In this document: positions 21,983 to 35,226 of the stretch, in pieces
How the letters are laid out: the number at the start of each line of letters is the position of its first letter
How positions within the stretch are numbered: position 1 is the first letter of the stretch
Assembly: GCA_963691655.1 (NCBI GenBank)
Contig: OY829327.1
Coordinates: 55,936,079 to 56,000,078 of the forward strand
Length of the DNA stretch: 64,000 nucleotides
DNA from: Toxonevra muliebris
Lineage: Eukaryota; Arthropoda; Insecta; Diptera; Pallopteridae
Direction: 5' to 3'
Notes under the pieces: generated by a model
Told to the model about the DNA's origin: nothing
Database searches by the model: none
The model's input: only the letters and a program-made list of their open reading frames with translations
Program-made: the position numbers and the translations under genes

Positions 21983-24900
21983 TTGGTTTTATAAATTATT
22001 TTGTTTGCCTTTGCTACTGTAATTTATCTTCTACTTACACATTCACAATAAGTTGTTAAAATTAAAAACTGTGACTTGGCCACACTAATTGTATCCCAGT
22101 AGCGTATATTGCATGCAACCATTTCTTAAATCGGGTATACTTGACAAGAGAAACACAGCTAGCATTATTTTTAGTTCTATGATTTACTTCAAAATCAAAA
22201 AAATGCTTTGCATATATTCTTTTCTGAATGCATATGTATACAAGTATAAATTTTTAACCTTTTGTAAGCCCAAAAAAGGATATGCAGAAATGTGTAATAT
22301 GGCACTATTGCTGAGGACGTCCCAATAATATATCATTTGAGAAATATCAATAAAATAATGACTCAAATTAAAAGTGTCAATGAAGCCCACTCAGTCGCTA
22401 CCACGTAATGTTTGTAAGATTATTTAATTTTACCGCAACCTACGTCCATCTTGTCTGAATATCATTAGCAAAGTGATAAGCACATTTCTTCAAATGTACT
22501 CGAATATATTTCGGAAGACATTTTCAAATTAATTAGGTAATTATAATTTATAAAAAAAAACACACACATAAATCCTGTGTGTTTTGTTATTAGATTTGAA
22601 GAAATTGACATTTTTTACAGTTCTTCTGCAAATTTGCTTATCTTTGCAAAAAGTATTTTGAAATTGCAACCCAAAAATGAAAATAATGGGTATTTGAATT
22701 CATGTACATTTATAATTAATTATGTTCTTTTTAAAATAGTCTTTTTTTTAACATGCTATAATAATAATATAATAATAATCATAATTAATATGGGTGGTAA
22801 TAATAATTAATACTTTCATATAGTATTTGTTGTTTTTTTTTAAATTTAATTAGGTAATTACATTCATAATTTGTTTTTTTTTTTTTGCATTGCCATTGAA
22901 ATATATGTATGTATAATTTTATAAATTATTGGAGGGCATATTTATGGTTTAACATTGTATAGTTATGCGAAACAGAAAACAGAAAAGCAATAAATAACTT
23001 TTCAAGTGATTCGTCGTCGTTAGTGTTTCTTTGATTTAAAGTAAACTTTTCGTTGAAAGAAGAATTCTGTAGTAAATAATTACAATTAATACCCAAAAGT
23101 TTAAAGAAATTTTTTGTGTTAAAGAAAAAAGTTCAATATGCGTTACGAGAGTTTAACCTATTTTGATCATCAGTTTACAACCATGAAAATTAGATTTATT
23201 TATTTTTATTTTAATTTTCTTATGCTTTTTTCAACAAGGAATTATAGCATTTTTGTATGCTATAATTATAACAGTTTGCTATAAAAGTTTTTGTTTTAGT
23301 TAAAAACGTTTTTATTTTTTTTCATTTAGTTAGTTTTAAAATGCTCAACTTACTTTAGAAATTTATTTCATCTGTTTGTTTTGTGGTTTATAAAGTTTCT
23401 TTCTCTGTTTGTTTGTTTGTTTTAAGAAATAAAGTACGTGTTCTTCCCTATAAATACAAGTTCAATACAATAATATTTCTATTGTATGAGAAATTTTCAT
23501 TTAAAAATGCGCCTTAATTACTAGAGACAAGATTCAAAAAGGAAAAAATATTAATTCCAAATAATAATTAAAAAATATTGATATGTCTAAGAGCTATTAT
23601 CCTTCGTTTTCAAGTATTCGTGTATGTATGTGTGTGTTTGTATTGGTTTAATGTGAGATAAAGAGAGAATGCACGCGAGAAAGTTTGAATTTCATCCTAT
23701 CCATCTCCATCATCATTATCATCATCAACTTGTTACACATTCTCAAGGTTTTAAGGATCTCATATCTGAATGCTTAAAATCTTTTGCTCATCGCAAAAAA
23801 TGAGAAATATGTAATTTATATTTTTATTTACAATTTTAAGGTGGTTACTATAGCAAAATTGTATAGTTGCTTACGTATCGAAATTAATTGAAGTTTCTGT
23901 TTATCGGGTTTCCTTTATCATTTTTGAATAATTAACAAATTTTTTGCTTTATTTTTATTTTCTTTCGTCTTGTGATTTTCGAGTGATTTCACTTGGTTTT
24001 ATATTTGTTTTTATTATTTTTACAATTTTTACACACTTATTACACAATCACAACGCAGAGTATTTAGAAAAGGTGCTTAAAAAGTATTTTCCAAAATGAT
24101 TTCCTTATTGAGAAATAAAAAAGTATTGAGTAGAACAGAATGTAAATTTTTTTTTTTTTGAATTATGAAAAGAAATATATCTATATGTATAAATATTTAC
24201 TTTAATGCCAGATTGTCACTTTCCGTGTAATTTTTTACTTCCGATAAAAAAAAAACAAAAAAATGAATAAAACAGGCAAAATATTATCAATTCTCTGATA
24301 CAAATTAAAAATAAAACAAACACAAAAATTCATAAAAATTTTATTTATTATTTTGGCTGACGAAAATTTCTAAATAAAACTCGCAGAAAATATAATTGTA
24401 AAACAAAAAACTTTTTTATATATTTTCTTAAAATTTTTTCTAACAATAAACAGTAAAAATTAAAATGTACAAACAAAAATTCGCTAACAATAAAAACAGT
24501 TTTTAACAATTTTCGGTTTTAAAATTTTTCACTTAAATATTAAATACGCAAAGTTTAAAAAAATTTTAATTAATTTAAAAATGTAACAATAAAATATTGT
24601 TGATTTTGTTTTTTTTTTAAGTCATTTGTTTGTTGTTTTTAGTTTTGTATGCCTCTCAGTTTGTCTTAAGGAAACGTTTCATTGAAAAGCAACAAATATT
24701 TTATGTTATTTTTTTTTTTTTTTTTAAATTAATAATTATATTTTAATATTTGAGTTTTTCATGTATTTTCTTATAATTAAGCGCTTAAAACTAAAAGAAT
24801 ATTTTTTATTTTACTTTAAGGTTAAACATTTTTTGTTTAATAATACTTAAATATACGCTTGAAGGCCTTTAGAAAGAAGAAAGTATTGGCACATAATTTT

Positions 24901-25199
24901 TGTTTTTTTTTTTGCTATTTTTCAAGTAAGAAAAAATAAAATGCAATAAAAATAAATTATTTTCCGTATCAGCAAATTTGAAACAAAAATGAAAAGGTGA
25001 GAAAATTTAATGCAATTATTTTCATTTTGTAATAACTCATTTGAGAAGGAATTTTGCAGTATTTTTATTTAAAGTTTATTTACTTCATAAAATAATTAAT
25101 TGAATGTATGCAGGAAATTTGTTCAGCAGTACTCCTTTTTTCTTGTTCTTTGCACGCTCTCAGAAAGAAAAAAAATCAACCATTACAGAAGTAATGAAA
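21983..25199. other. Very AT-rich non-coding stretch
   Basis: Many poly-T/poly-A runs (for example about 24710-24725) and no coding sequence. Such composition would also fit an intron or a long untranslated region. Confidence 0.5.
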
Positions 25200-26045
25200 T
25201 CAGCTCTTAAGCTGGTTCTCGATTGGTACGTCAAAGAGGACTTACTTTTTTCCCTTCTCTAGAATATACAAACTGGATCTTGGTCACATATCCATTCACA
25301 ACATGATTGTTGAATATTCTGACGAACTCAAATACTTGGGTATCATACTCAATAAAGATTTAGTTGGAGCTCACAGCTCAAAACGTCTTCGCAAAAGCCA
25401 CTAGGGCCTTTTGGGCTTGCAGAAAACACTTTGGTAAAACCAAAGGTCTTACCCCCAAGATGATTTTCTGGCTGTATACTATGATCGATTGGCCAATCGT
25501 AGCATATGCTGCAATAGTGTAATGACCTGAGGTCATCCAAGGCTCGACTTTACAAGCTCCAAAGGCTTGCCTGTCTCTTAATCAATGCGATTGCGAGATG
25601 TTGATCGCACTTGCACCTCTGCACATCTTTATAAAGAAGATAGCTACAATAACTGCCTTGAGCCTACAAGCTTCATCCAACTTAGTAAAAGGAACCACTG
25701 GGCACTTGGCCTAGTGTTTTTCAAGCCGAAATATATGCAATTGAGATATACACCGAAATTAATCCTAATAAAGGTCTAAAAGATGCTGAGCAGCTCTCAA
25801 GGCACTTTCATCATGGTGCTTCACTTCTAAGCTGTTACATGAGACAGAGTGTCGTCTATGTATGGAGGATGATGAGACGACATCTCACATTTCTGTGTGA
25901 ATATCCAGCCTAGGCTCGGCAAAAAAGGGGTATTTTTAGGAAACCGTTTCTATCAACTAACGAAATCAAAACCCCCTTTCATAAAAGATGGTCTAGCCTT
26001 CATTAGAATAGCCGATCATCTTTCGTCTTAATTTTTGGGATTTAT
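25200..26045 (+). pseudogene. LINE RT thumb to RNase H fragment
   Basis: Plus-strand frames with shifts and stops show LKYLGIILNKDL-like text at about 25335-25370, KATRAFWACRKHFGKTKGLT and KMIFWLYTMIDWPIVAYAA (about 25390-25520), and FQAEIYAIEI, the start of an RNase H domain, at about 25720-25750. The LYT-like RPI/YAA block matches the post-thumb region of LINE polymerases. No intact frame over 100 codons remains. Confidence 0.7.
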
Positions 26046-26131
26046 GAGACAGTTTCATTGTATCTTTGAAGCTAATAGATTTTTGTGTGCTGATAAAAAA
26101 TTCGGTATTACTTATAGTAGTTCTATGTTAA

Positions 26132-26549
26132 GGTATGCACGCACAGGCGCGGCTTTGTCGCGGCAACAGCAGTTGTGAAAACGCAGCACATTTTTTTATA
26201 TGAGCAGCCACGCGTTTCTTTGTTTTGTCGCGCTGAAGACGCAGCTCACTGCGTTTTTACTGCGATTTTTTTCTTCTTCATCTTTTTCTTTTATTTCCTT
26301 TGTGATGGGAAAGTTTTTCAACAAAAAAATTATTGAAAAATTTTCGATAGGGAAAAGTTAATAGAAAATGTGCGAAATATCGCATTTTATTTTATTTTAA
26401 AGCACAGAAAAGAAAGCAAAAAGTAAAACAGCTGTTGCGACTTCAGAGCAACAAAATCGCGCCAGTGCGAGGAAACGTGCGTTTTCGAAGTATGAGATTT
26501 TGAAGCGCCGAAAACGCTGCGACAAAGTCGCGTCTGTGTGTGCATAGCT
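26132..26549. mobile_element. GCGAC-rich MITE, copy 1
   Basis: Ends TATGCACGCACAGGCGCGGC and, inverted, TATGCACACACAGACGCGAC, each continuing TTTGTCGC, so inverted repeats are about 30 bp with few mismatches. TTAA sits at both outer borders (26128-26131 and 26550-26553), suggesting a TTAA duplication. The interior is AT-rich with no coding. It is homologous to the copy at about 31544-31940. Confidence 0.8.
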
Positions 26550-29185
26550 TTAAGGTTGGTGCCGATACGCTGACTTTTAAATGAACGTGCTAGGTACACA
26601 CAGAGTTCATGTTCGAAATGTATGTGTTGTTGGGGTTCGTGCTTTCAATGAATGAATGAATTGCCAATCTTTTAATAAAACGAATCAGTTAATATTTTGC
26701 CAAAAAAAAATCCAGATTAAATTAGGACATAACTGATAAAATTCTATCAATTACATACACCACATAATAAATAAATTAAGTAAAAAATACTGCAATAACT
26801 CAGATACAAAATGAAAATGGAGGGGTTCAGAATCAGAGTTAAGTAAGTCACTGAATTAAAAACAAATTAACTCTTTTTATTTAAAAACTGAGTTTTTGAC
26901 TATACCACAACTATGGTTTCAACACCCTCTAATTTATAACCCCTTAGGTGTTTTTGACTTTAATAAATTTCGCTAGCTTATGATAATTTAAATTATAATA
27001 ATAACGTAAAAGTCTTAAGACTAACAAAGATATATAAATAAATACTTCGATAGGCATGTGAAAGAAAGTGTAAATAGAAATCAAGAAGACTATTAAATTT
27101 ATTATTATTATTTTTCTGTTGTTCTTTGTTTCTTGTAAGTATTATACAATTAAATTGTAGTTTTACAAACACACTTACACTTATTATGTATGTATCTTGT
27201 ATATGTATATGTCTACAATACAACCATATAAATTGCTAATAGTTTTCACTTGTGTTGAGATGAGAATAAAACTTTTTAGTAATAAGTGTACAATTTTTTT
27301 TTTTTTTTTGACATTTTGTTTTTATGTATTTATTTTTTTTTTGGTAATTCTCTTTTAATTTTATGTATTTTTGCTTGTTGTTTGTTGAAATTTCATTGCA
27401 TCGCTATGGCAGAAGTTTTTGTTGTGTTTTACATAATGGCAAGTTACAATAGAATTGTAGTTCGTTTTTTTATATATTTTTATTTATTTAATGGTTGCAA
27501 TGGCGAGGAAAACAGAAAAAATGTATTTTTCCAACTACTACAAATTTATGTTACTTGACACAATTATTTTTATAGAAGTAATAATAATAATAATAATTTT
27601 AATTATAATAATAATAGATAATTTCATATGCTAACAAACACTGTAATCTCTTTTCAAACCACCACACATAAACAATTGCTAGCCACACTGTTTAATGGCC
27701 TCATTCATTGTGTGGTTGTGTAAGTATGAGTGAGTGTGTGTGTGTGTGTATGATTTGCTTATACATATATATATTTATCTATATATACGAATATGCTACT
27801 AATTATAGAACAAGTTTTCTTTATTTTTATTATATACGCATTCACTGTAGTAGTTTTGCGATTAGTAGTAGTGTCTTTTTTTTAATTTGTTGTTTTTGGT
27901 TGACAAAAGATATATTAATTAATAAAGTACAAATATTTACTTTTTGTTAATTGCTATTTACAATAAAATTGCTATTTTTACTCGTTTCCTGTTTCGTTTT
28001 CTTTTCTTCATTTTTTATTTTTATTTTTGTTTTTTTTTTTTTTTTGTTTTAAAGGAAGTGTTTACAACATAACAATATAATAATAAGATTGGTATATATA
28101 TATATAGTAAGTTAAATAAATTTTTCATTTCGCTAAAATCGTTTTTAATCTCACTCGTTATCACTTGATTTCTAATAAAATATTATAATAATTTATGTAT
28201 ATATATATATATACTTATATATATATATAGTACTCTTTAGAACTATAACAACAATCATATAGAATTTATTCATTAAATTTCATTACTACATATATATATA
28301 TATATATAATTAGTAAAGTAGTGTAGCAGTAATAGTAGTAGTATTTAGTTGTCGTAGCAGTAGTAAGTAAGTATGCAGTAAAAAATAAACGAAAATTAAA
28401 ACCATTCAATAATTTAAATTTTATATTTATTTTCAATTTGTAAATAAACATGTTGCACAATGTGAAATTGGAAAGCTTCATTCCTTTTAAAAACGCTTCA
28501 ACTTTTGCACTATCCATTTAATTTCCAGTGGTGCTATATACTCGTATAGTATACCAACGTGTGTTTTTGAAGTTTAGAGAAACTCCATCTAAAAAGTTCT
28601 GATAGTATATGCAGCCCCCTTTCTACAGCCTCTGGTAATATAAACATACGTACATAAAACAATGTTGGCCTGAGTGGGCAGGTTTGCCAGCTGAGGATGT
28701 GAAAAATCATTTCAGTTTTTAGTTCACAAATTTTCAATGTTTACATTATGAAGAAAAATTCCAGGAATATTTTAAAGTGAATTTCGAAATTCTGAAATAT
28801 TTTTGTTATTTTAATTTGCTGATGCTTTAATATAAAAATTTTAAAAATCTCCTTGGATTATTCTTAAGCATCAACTATTTTGGAGTCATTAACCACACAC
28901 AAAACTTAAGTCATTGTACCTCTCATCTAAATTGTAAACTTTTAACTCTGAAATTTATAGTTTAAAACACTGTTACATTTCCAATAAAATTTAAAAATTG
29001 CTGTATGTTACGGATTGATACGAATCAAGCTAGAATATTTTGAAGTCAATTTTTTTGTGATACTTTGTGCCTACTTCATTAGGAAAAGTAAAGGTCATAT
29101 TGAATACCTGAGCGTTGGATCCTCGAAACAGAGTTTTAGTATACTAAACTAAAAATATGTTTTTTATAAAATTCTGTATTTTTAA
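26550..29185. other. AT-rich non-coding stretch with AT microsatellites
   Basis: Contains (AT)n tracts near 28196-28232 and 28289-28310, TGTG near 27735-27750, AATAAT near 27580-27615 and several poly-T runs. No gene is recognised. Confidence 0.5.
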
Positions 29186-29833
29186 CCCTTAACTGCCCAA
29201 GGACGCCAATTTAAAAAAAAAAATATGTGATGGTAAAAAAGATGTAATAAAATCGAAAGTCTCTTTGAGTTTAAAAAAAAAAATTAATTTTTATGATGTT
29301 ATTCAAAAAATGTGATTGTATCAAAAAGATGTGCATATGATGCACACATTCATATGAATAACACCGACCGGAATATGGGAGTAGAATTTTGGTTTCTGAA
29401 TCCAAATTTGATATATAAATATTTCTAGCACATCAGGTTATTGATAAAATCAAATTTGAAATATTCTATAAAACCACAATTTTATTTAAAATATGAAAAA
29501 TACTTTTTCTCAGTTTTAAATTTCTATAAATTCGAAAGTTATTAATTTATAAAAGCAAAAGTGGTTTTAAATGAAAGATGTGTTATTGAAAATTATAAAA
29601 AAAAGTGTTGGAATTAAGTTTGCTAAAAAAAAAGACAGTGGAGAGCCAGTTTTAATGGTTGTATCTTTAAAGATACAGTGGGCATTTAAGGGTATTTTCT
29701 TAATTTATTATACTGGAACTAAATTTAGAGGTTTCTTCGGTTCAAATTTGTTCCAATTTTTTATTAATTGAATTAAAAAAACAATTTGTTTTGATAAAAG
29801 AAAATAAGACCTATAAGAGAAGCAGATAAAGGG
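29186..29833. mobile_element. TTAA-flanked piggyBac-like MITE
   Basis: TTAA|CCCTTAACTGCCC on the left (29182-29198) and, inverted from the right, TTAA|CCCTTTATCTGC. It is 648 bp with no transposase. A 66-codon plus-strand frame inside (29571-29771) resembles nothing known. Confidence 0.5.
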
Positions 29834-31543
29834 TTAATATGGACAGAAAATATATTCGACGAGAAACGTCGCTGAATACTCATATCATTTCAGATGGAAA
29901 TCTAGCCATTATATCTAAGGATTTATGGTAGGAGGGAAATAATATTTTTTTTTATATACTAACTACTCATTAAAATATGTATTCAAGTATACGAGAGTTG
30001 TTCTGTTTTTTGAGTTATTTCAATCGTTATTACAAAGAGCAATATTAAAAATGACATCGGAATTCCAAAAACAAAAAGATGTTATTAATACTCCGACATG
30101 AGGTTTTTGATTTTCATGAAATTTCATGAAAAGAGTGTTATTATTTTCTTAATTAAGATTATTCAAGCGCCCATTTCTCTAGTTATTTCATACAAACTCA
30201 AATTTTTCTACCTTATTAACTATCCAGCTAAAATGTGAAGCCACTTGCAAACACTTGGAACCACATGAACCAGTAATACGTTACGTAACAGAATTGTCGG
30301 GCTTCGACGAATTTACGTAAAAACGTTGTCACATTTAAAACGCTCATATGAGATGGAACAGAAATGCAGCTGTCGACGATTTGTCGACTTTTTTCCGGCT
30401 AAAATTTTCACTTCCTGTTAGTTGACTCTATTTTCTATGATGAACGATAAAAAAGAGAATTGAACAAAATAGAATAAAATATTTCGCAGTAAATGCGAAT
30501 TGAATTCAGTTTACTTGTGAAATTCGATACCCATAAGCTATTTGTTTTCCTGTTTATTTGTTTTTTATATTGAAGTAGTCAACACAGCAAACAGTAGAAA
30601 GAAAAGACTGATAAGCTAGCCGCAGTACTATTAATTTTATTTTTGCAAATGTTGGTTTTTGTCGGTCAGCGTATTCTTTAAACAACATTGAAATGGTTGA
30701 TGCTTAAATCAAGTTGCTCATAGTTCCAAAATTAGTAAAATCAAATGGATTAAAAGTTCAATAAATCGTCGAGTGCTGTTTCAAATTACTACATCAGCAT
30801 AGTGCATTTTTATTGAAAACACATCATCGACAATAATGCAATTTTGACGCAAATTCGAAAAACTTGAAAAAAATGAAGTGAATTCCTTCATCTTATTGTT
30901 TGCTTTTAGGCACGGTGATTTTTATACGATTTATTTCAATAGTTTCTCCATATTCTTTTTTAGACACGGCGATTTGGACTGAAAGTTTTTTACTTGCTGC
31001 TTTCTAACTATCTCTGCTTGATTTCTACAGTTCAAATATTTATATATGTATTCTTAAAGTCGCCATGCAAACAATCTTTAAGATCGGAAAAGAGACAATG
31101 ACAAAATTACTTTTGTTTGCTTAACTCTTGCTGGAATCAACAAGGAATATCAAATAAATAATTTGTTTCTTCTCGTTTTCGAATTTGGTTTAATAACTTA
31201 GCTCATCAAGTCCTAATGATACGTATATGCACAAAAAAGAAGTATATTTTAATGCAGATATGAAAAATTACCAGAACATGTAATCACAGTTGTTCTAACG
31301 CGAAGAGAGAAACTTTACAAAAAATAAAAAAAATCGAATTTGTGGCAATAAAGACGTGTGTTTGAAGATTTTTTTTTGTTTTTCAACGGGTTCGCTCTCG
31401 CTCTCGGACTTAATGCAATATTACCGACAGTAATAAATTCTTTGATATTCAAAGGCCGGGTATGCAAATTTACATTGGCAAGTAAATAAATATGTCCCAA
31501 AAATTTGAGGCAACGTGAAAACGCAAGACATTAATTCGTTTAA
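29834..31543. other. AT-rich non-coding stretch
   Basis: No gene, RNA or structured repeat is recognised. Confidence 0.45.
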
Positions 31544-31940
31544 ATATCCGCACACAGCCGCGTCACTGTCGCAGAGCGTTTTTCAAACACACAACATTTT
31601 TTTTCGCGCAGAAGGCGCAGCTCACCGCGTTTTTCCTGCCATTTTTTTTCTTCTTCATCATTCCTTTGTGCTAGGAAAGTTTTCAGCAAAAAATTTATTG
31701 AAAAATGTTCGATACTGAAAAATTAATAACAATTGTACAGAAACTTCGAATTTAATTTTATTTTATAGCAAAAGTAAATCATTTTTAATTTTTTTAACAG
31801 AAAAATAAGTAAAAAGTAAAGCGACTTTAGAACAGCAAAATCGCGTCAGTGTACGGTAACATGCGATTTTAAAGTTTGAGAGTTTGCAGCATCGAAAACG
31901 CAGCGACATCGCTGCGACAAAATCACATGTATTATTCGCA
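31544..31940. mobile_element. GCGAC-rich MITE, copy 2 (diverged)
   Basis: Same orientation and order as the 26.1-kb copy: CCGCACACAG start, AAGGCGCAGCTCACCGCGTT, TTCTTCTTCATC, TTATTGAAAAATGTTCGATA, GCAAAATCGCG and the GCTGCGACAAAATCAC end. TTAA precedes the left end (31540-31543); the right end is eroded. Confidence 0.75.
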
Positions 31941-32566
31941 TACATTTGTGAAACATTTATTTATTTTAATTTTCGAAGGATTTTCGGATTTTGACTTTAA
32001 AAAATTTAAAAATATGTAATAAATATATATAAACGTCACGTCATAGAAAAGTTCTGCGAATGCAGTTAGAATCAGCATACTAATTATAAAGAAAGATATA
32101 TGTAGGGGAGTGTACACGGGTATGAGACAGCACCAGGTATGAGACAGTCGTTTGTTTACATTATGCAATATCAATATTGCCGATATTCAAACTTTTCTTT
32201 TGACATGAGCCATTTGTGGTAACACCGGAGTGAATACACGTATTGCTTGTATCAGCTGCAAACATCGTGTGTGAAAATCGATCATTTAAACTTTTTTTGG
32301 TTTGAAAATCAAATATACAATACAATTTATACATATGTACATTAGATGGCTTATTTTGCTAAAGTATTTCAGATCTTAATTGTGACAGCAGAATATGAAA
32401 ATAGGGTGCTAAAAACCAATTAAAATGAAAAAAAAAATTTAAATTTGTGAAAACTGGATGCGCTACTCCGAAAACCGTGATTTTTAAGGATGTTTTACAC
32501 TAGGTTTGGATTTTTGTATGGAAAAAGCATTTTTCAGATATCCATACCTATGTAAAAAATGCTGCT
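31941..32566. other. Non-coding stretch
   Basis: No gene is recognised; it contains a short direct repeat of GGTATGAGACAG (about 32119 and 32134). Confidence 0.4.
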
Positions 32567-33239
32567 AAAGCGAATGGCATTTTACAACTAAACCGAAAGC
32601 CGTAGCGGCTAAAGTGGCAATTTGGCCCTTTTTTTTACGAATTTTTAAATTCACCCGTTAGGATTTTGAATATAGCGGTAATTTTTTTTTAATTAAAGTA
32701 CGTAGGATTGTAGGTAATCCAATTTAGTTTATTTAAAAAACAAAACATTTTCAGATCGAGTTGTATTTGAACTAGTAAATCAACTTTTAGTGAACCCATG
32801 TCAAGTACAATCAAGTTCATCTTTGACAAATGTCGCCAAAAAATTGCAAAAAACAAAGCAGACGTTGAAAAAATTGCATTAAATTAATGAAACTTACCAA
32901 TTAAGAAGTAACTACTAACTTTTAAAATGTTCTCCATACTTAAACGCTTGCGTCAAAATTGTGGATTTATATTAATATGTAATACAGGTGTCCCCGTATA
33001 ACACGAATGTTAGGTTCCTAAAAAGCATCGTGTTTTGCGAATTCATGTTATACGGAACAAGGAACCAGTATAAAAAGCGGAGTTAGGCTCCAAGAATTTA
33101 GAAATCTGCCGTATTATATACGAAATCGTTTTATACGGGACAAGCAAGTAGTACCAAAACAGGGTTATGTTCCAAGAGTTTTAAAAACAACTTTTTGGGA
33201 TAAGTGCTCGTACGAGCTGTCACATTCAGAGGCATTCAT

Positions 33240-33784
33240 TTCGCTTCATGTATATTTTAACTTTTTGTACGGGAAATAATTTTGCCGACAGTTCCGCAAA
33301 ATACGCTAGTAAAGCCCCTCTAATAACGACATCTAACCGTAATACAAAAGACATGACTCAATATATTAAATCAACGTTTCAAACCAGACACCTAGCAACA
33401 TGGCAACTCACATCAGATTGGTACCGTCAAATCAATTCCAATAGAATAGCTCTAAACCAGTTTTTAGCTACGAAAAACCACAGGCTGACACGACTTGATG
33501 TCATAAAATACGAACGGCTACGGCTGGGACATACCCGCATAACCCATCAACACCTAATGAGCAACAACGCAGCATCCACCTGCCCATTTTGTACCCTCTC
33601 TATCCCCACCAACATCATCCATCTCCTCTCCAATTGCCCAAGATTCCAAAATGCTAGAGCCCAAGTTTTCCAAAACACAGATCCTCTTTCATTACTCCAA
33701 TTCCCGAACAACAACAACATAGAGAAAATAACTAAGTTCTTAAAAATGACAGACCTATATCCCCAAATTTAACATATAAAACCT

Positions 33785-33816
<32 letters not shown>

Positions 33817-33977
33817 TAATTATACAAATACACCTATACATAAGTAACGCTATCAATTTAAATTTATCTAATGGATACTTAGTTAAGCTTAAGGCCCCAG
33901 TTGCCATAGCTGTATACATATATTAGCTTTAATTTTAAATTTAAGTTAATATTTTAATAATAATAATAATAATAAAA
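33240..33977 (+). mobile_element. 5'-truncated I-like LINE with 3' UTR and (TAA)n tail
   Basis: After the stop codon come a run of about 27 A (about 33787-33813), a short 3' UTR, and (TAA)n at about 33956-33975. A TAA-repeat tail is characteristic of the I-factor clade. The left boundary is approximate. Confidence 0.75.
33248..33772 (+). pseudogene. I-like LINE, C-terminal 174 codons of ORF2
   Basis: The open frame matches the C-terminus of I/Jockey-type polymerase proteins: FADSSAKYASK (end of RNase H), YERLRLGHTRITHQHLM, then CPFCTLSIPTNIIHLLSNCP, a C-x2-C...H...C knuckle. It is 5' truncated, as expected from incomplete reverse transcription. The frame is uninterrupted to its stop, so the insertion is fairly recent. 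Confidence 0.85.
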
Positions 33978-34765
33978 AAACAGAAAGTAAGTATATTGAT
34001 TTTATATAAAAAAATTTTAATAAAAAGTACTAAACAGAAAATTTATTGGAAGATTTAAAGAAAAAATTTGAATTTAACAGGCAAAAATAACAATGAAACT
34101 AAAACACAGAGTGAACTGGAATTTGATAAATTTAGCAAATAAAAATTAGAGTTGTAGTTAAATAGCTTATTAACAAATTTAAAAAGCGATTTGAATTTCT
34201 AAATTATTTTCACTAATCATGTTATACGAGGGATTCAGCTATTCGCTAATCGTGTTGGAAGGAAATCGTGCTATAGTGTCATCGTGTTATATGGGGGTTT
34301 CTGCTATCAACAAATCGTGTTGGAGCGAAATCGTGCTCTACAACTGCCGTGTTATACGTGGGAAACCGGTACATATAATACTGTAATTGACAAACGAAAA
34401 TAAAGAATACAAATTTCCACGATAAGACAATTTTTTCAACTCCTGCTTTGTTTTTTCGTGCAATTTTTCGACGTCATTTGTCAAAGGTGAAGTTGATTGT
34501 ACTCGACATGGGTTCACTAAAAGTTAATTTACTAGTTCAAATATAACTCGATTTGAAAAAAAATTGGACTTTAAATAAATAAATTTGATTACCTACAATC
34601 CTACGTGCTTTAATTTAAAAAAAATTACCGCTATATTCAAAATACTAACGGGTGAATTTAAAAATTTGTAGAAAAAAGTGCTAAATGGTCACTTTAGGCG
34701 CTAGGGGTGGCTTTGGGTTCAGTTGTATCAAAAAACTGGGTACGCCATTCGATCTTAACTATATC

Positions 34766-35226
34766 CGATTAAACTGAAACTTTAAAAATATCATATTTAC
34801 ACCAATTGGCAACTTTTAAGAAGTTCCCGTCAAAGATACGGCAAACAAAAATTCTACCCATATGTCTTGCAACCACACTATCTAACATGCACATGTAATA
34901 CCGGAGATCGGAAGGTCTAAAAACTTGCTTTCCTTTCATCTCATTTCACATTCCACAGTAAATAATAAATTTTTAAGAATGCTACATTTTAATTTATAAT
35001 ATACATTTTCGAATATTTTGTTTCATTGTATGTTTGTGTTTTTTTGTTGTTTTTTTTTTGTTTTTGTGAAATTTTTCATTTAAGGTTATATTTCAATAAC
35101 ACTTCGATTGTCAATTTTAATGGATTTTCATAAAATTTTCTTTTCTTATTTTTGAAGTTTAACAAGATTTTCAAAATTATACATATATGTATTTAGTAGT
35201 TTACTTATATATTTTCTCTTGGATAT
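34766..35226. other. 3' flank of the zinc-finger gene, probable 3' UTR in part
   Basis: AT-rich, immediately downstream (minus sense) of the stop codon. No AATAAA on the minus strand; ATTAAA at 35116-35121. Confidence 0.4.

Larger units (their letters stand above)
32985..34369. mobile_element. TA-flanked MITE rich in CGTGTTATAC, inserted in the long inverted repeat
   Basis: TA|CAGGTGTCCCCGTATAACACG on the left and, inverted, TA|CCGGTTTCCCACGTATAACACG on the right. GTGTTATAC/GTATAACAC and ATCGTG words recur through both halves (about 33000-33230 and 34210-34365). Its middle is occupied by a LINE 3' fragment. Confidence 0.7.
32567..34765. mobile_element. Outer long-inverted-repeat element (host of a three-level nest)
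   Basis: The left arm (about 32567-32880) and inverted right arm (about 34430-34765) match over about 320 bp: CGAATGGC, GGCTAAAGTG/GCCTAAAGTG, TTTAAATTCACCCGTTAG, TATAGCGGTAATTTTT, TAGGATTGTAGGTAATC, TTTTAGTGAACCCATGTC, GTACAATCAA and TTTGACAAATG in the same order. Only about 170 bp of its own spacer remains; the rest of the interior is a younger MITE. No transposase is present. Confidence 0.8.

Noticed and set aside
27286..27558. Phe-rich 90-codon frame
   Set aside because: Poly-T composition, no motif, no codon bias.
33787..33813. Long A run taken as the end of a processed pseudogene or LINE
   Set aside because: More element sequence and a (TAA)n tail follow it, so it is internal to the 3' region of the I-like LINE rather than its end.
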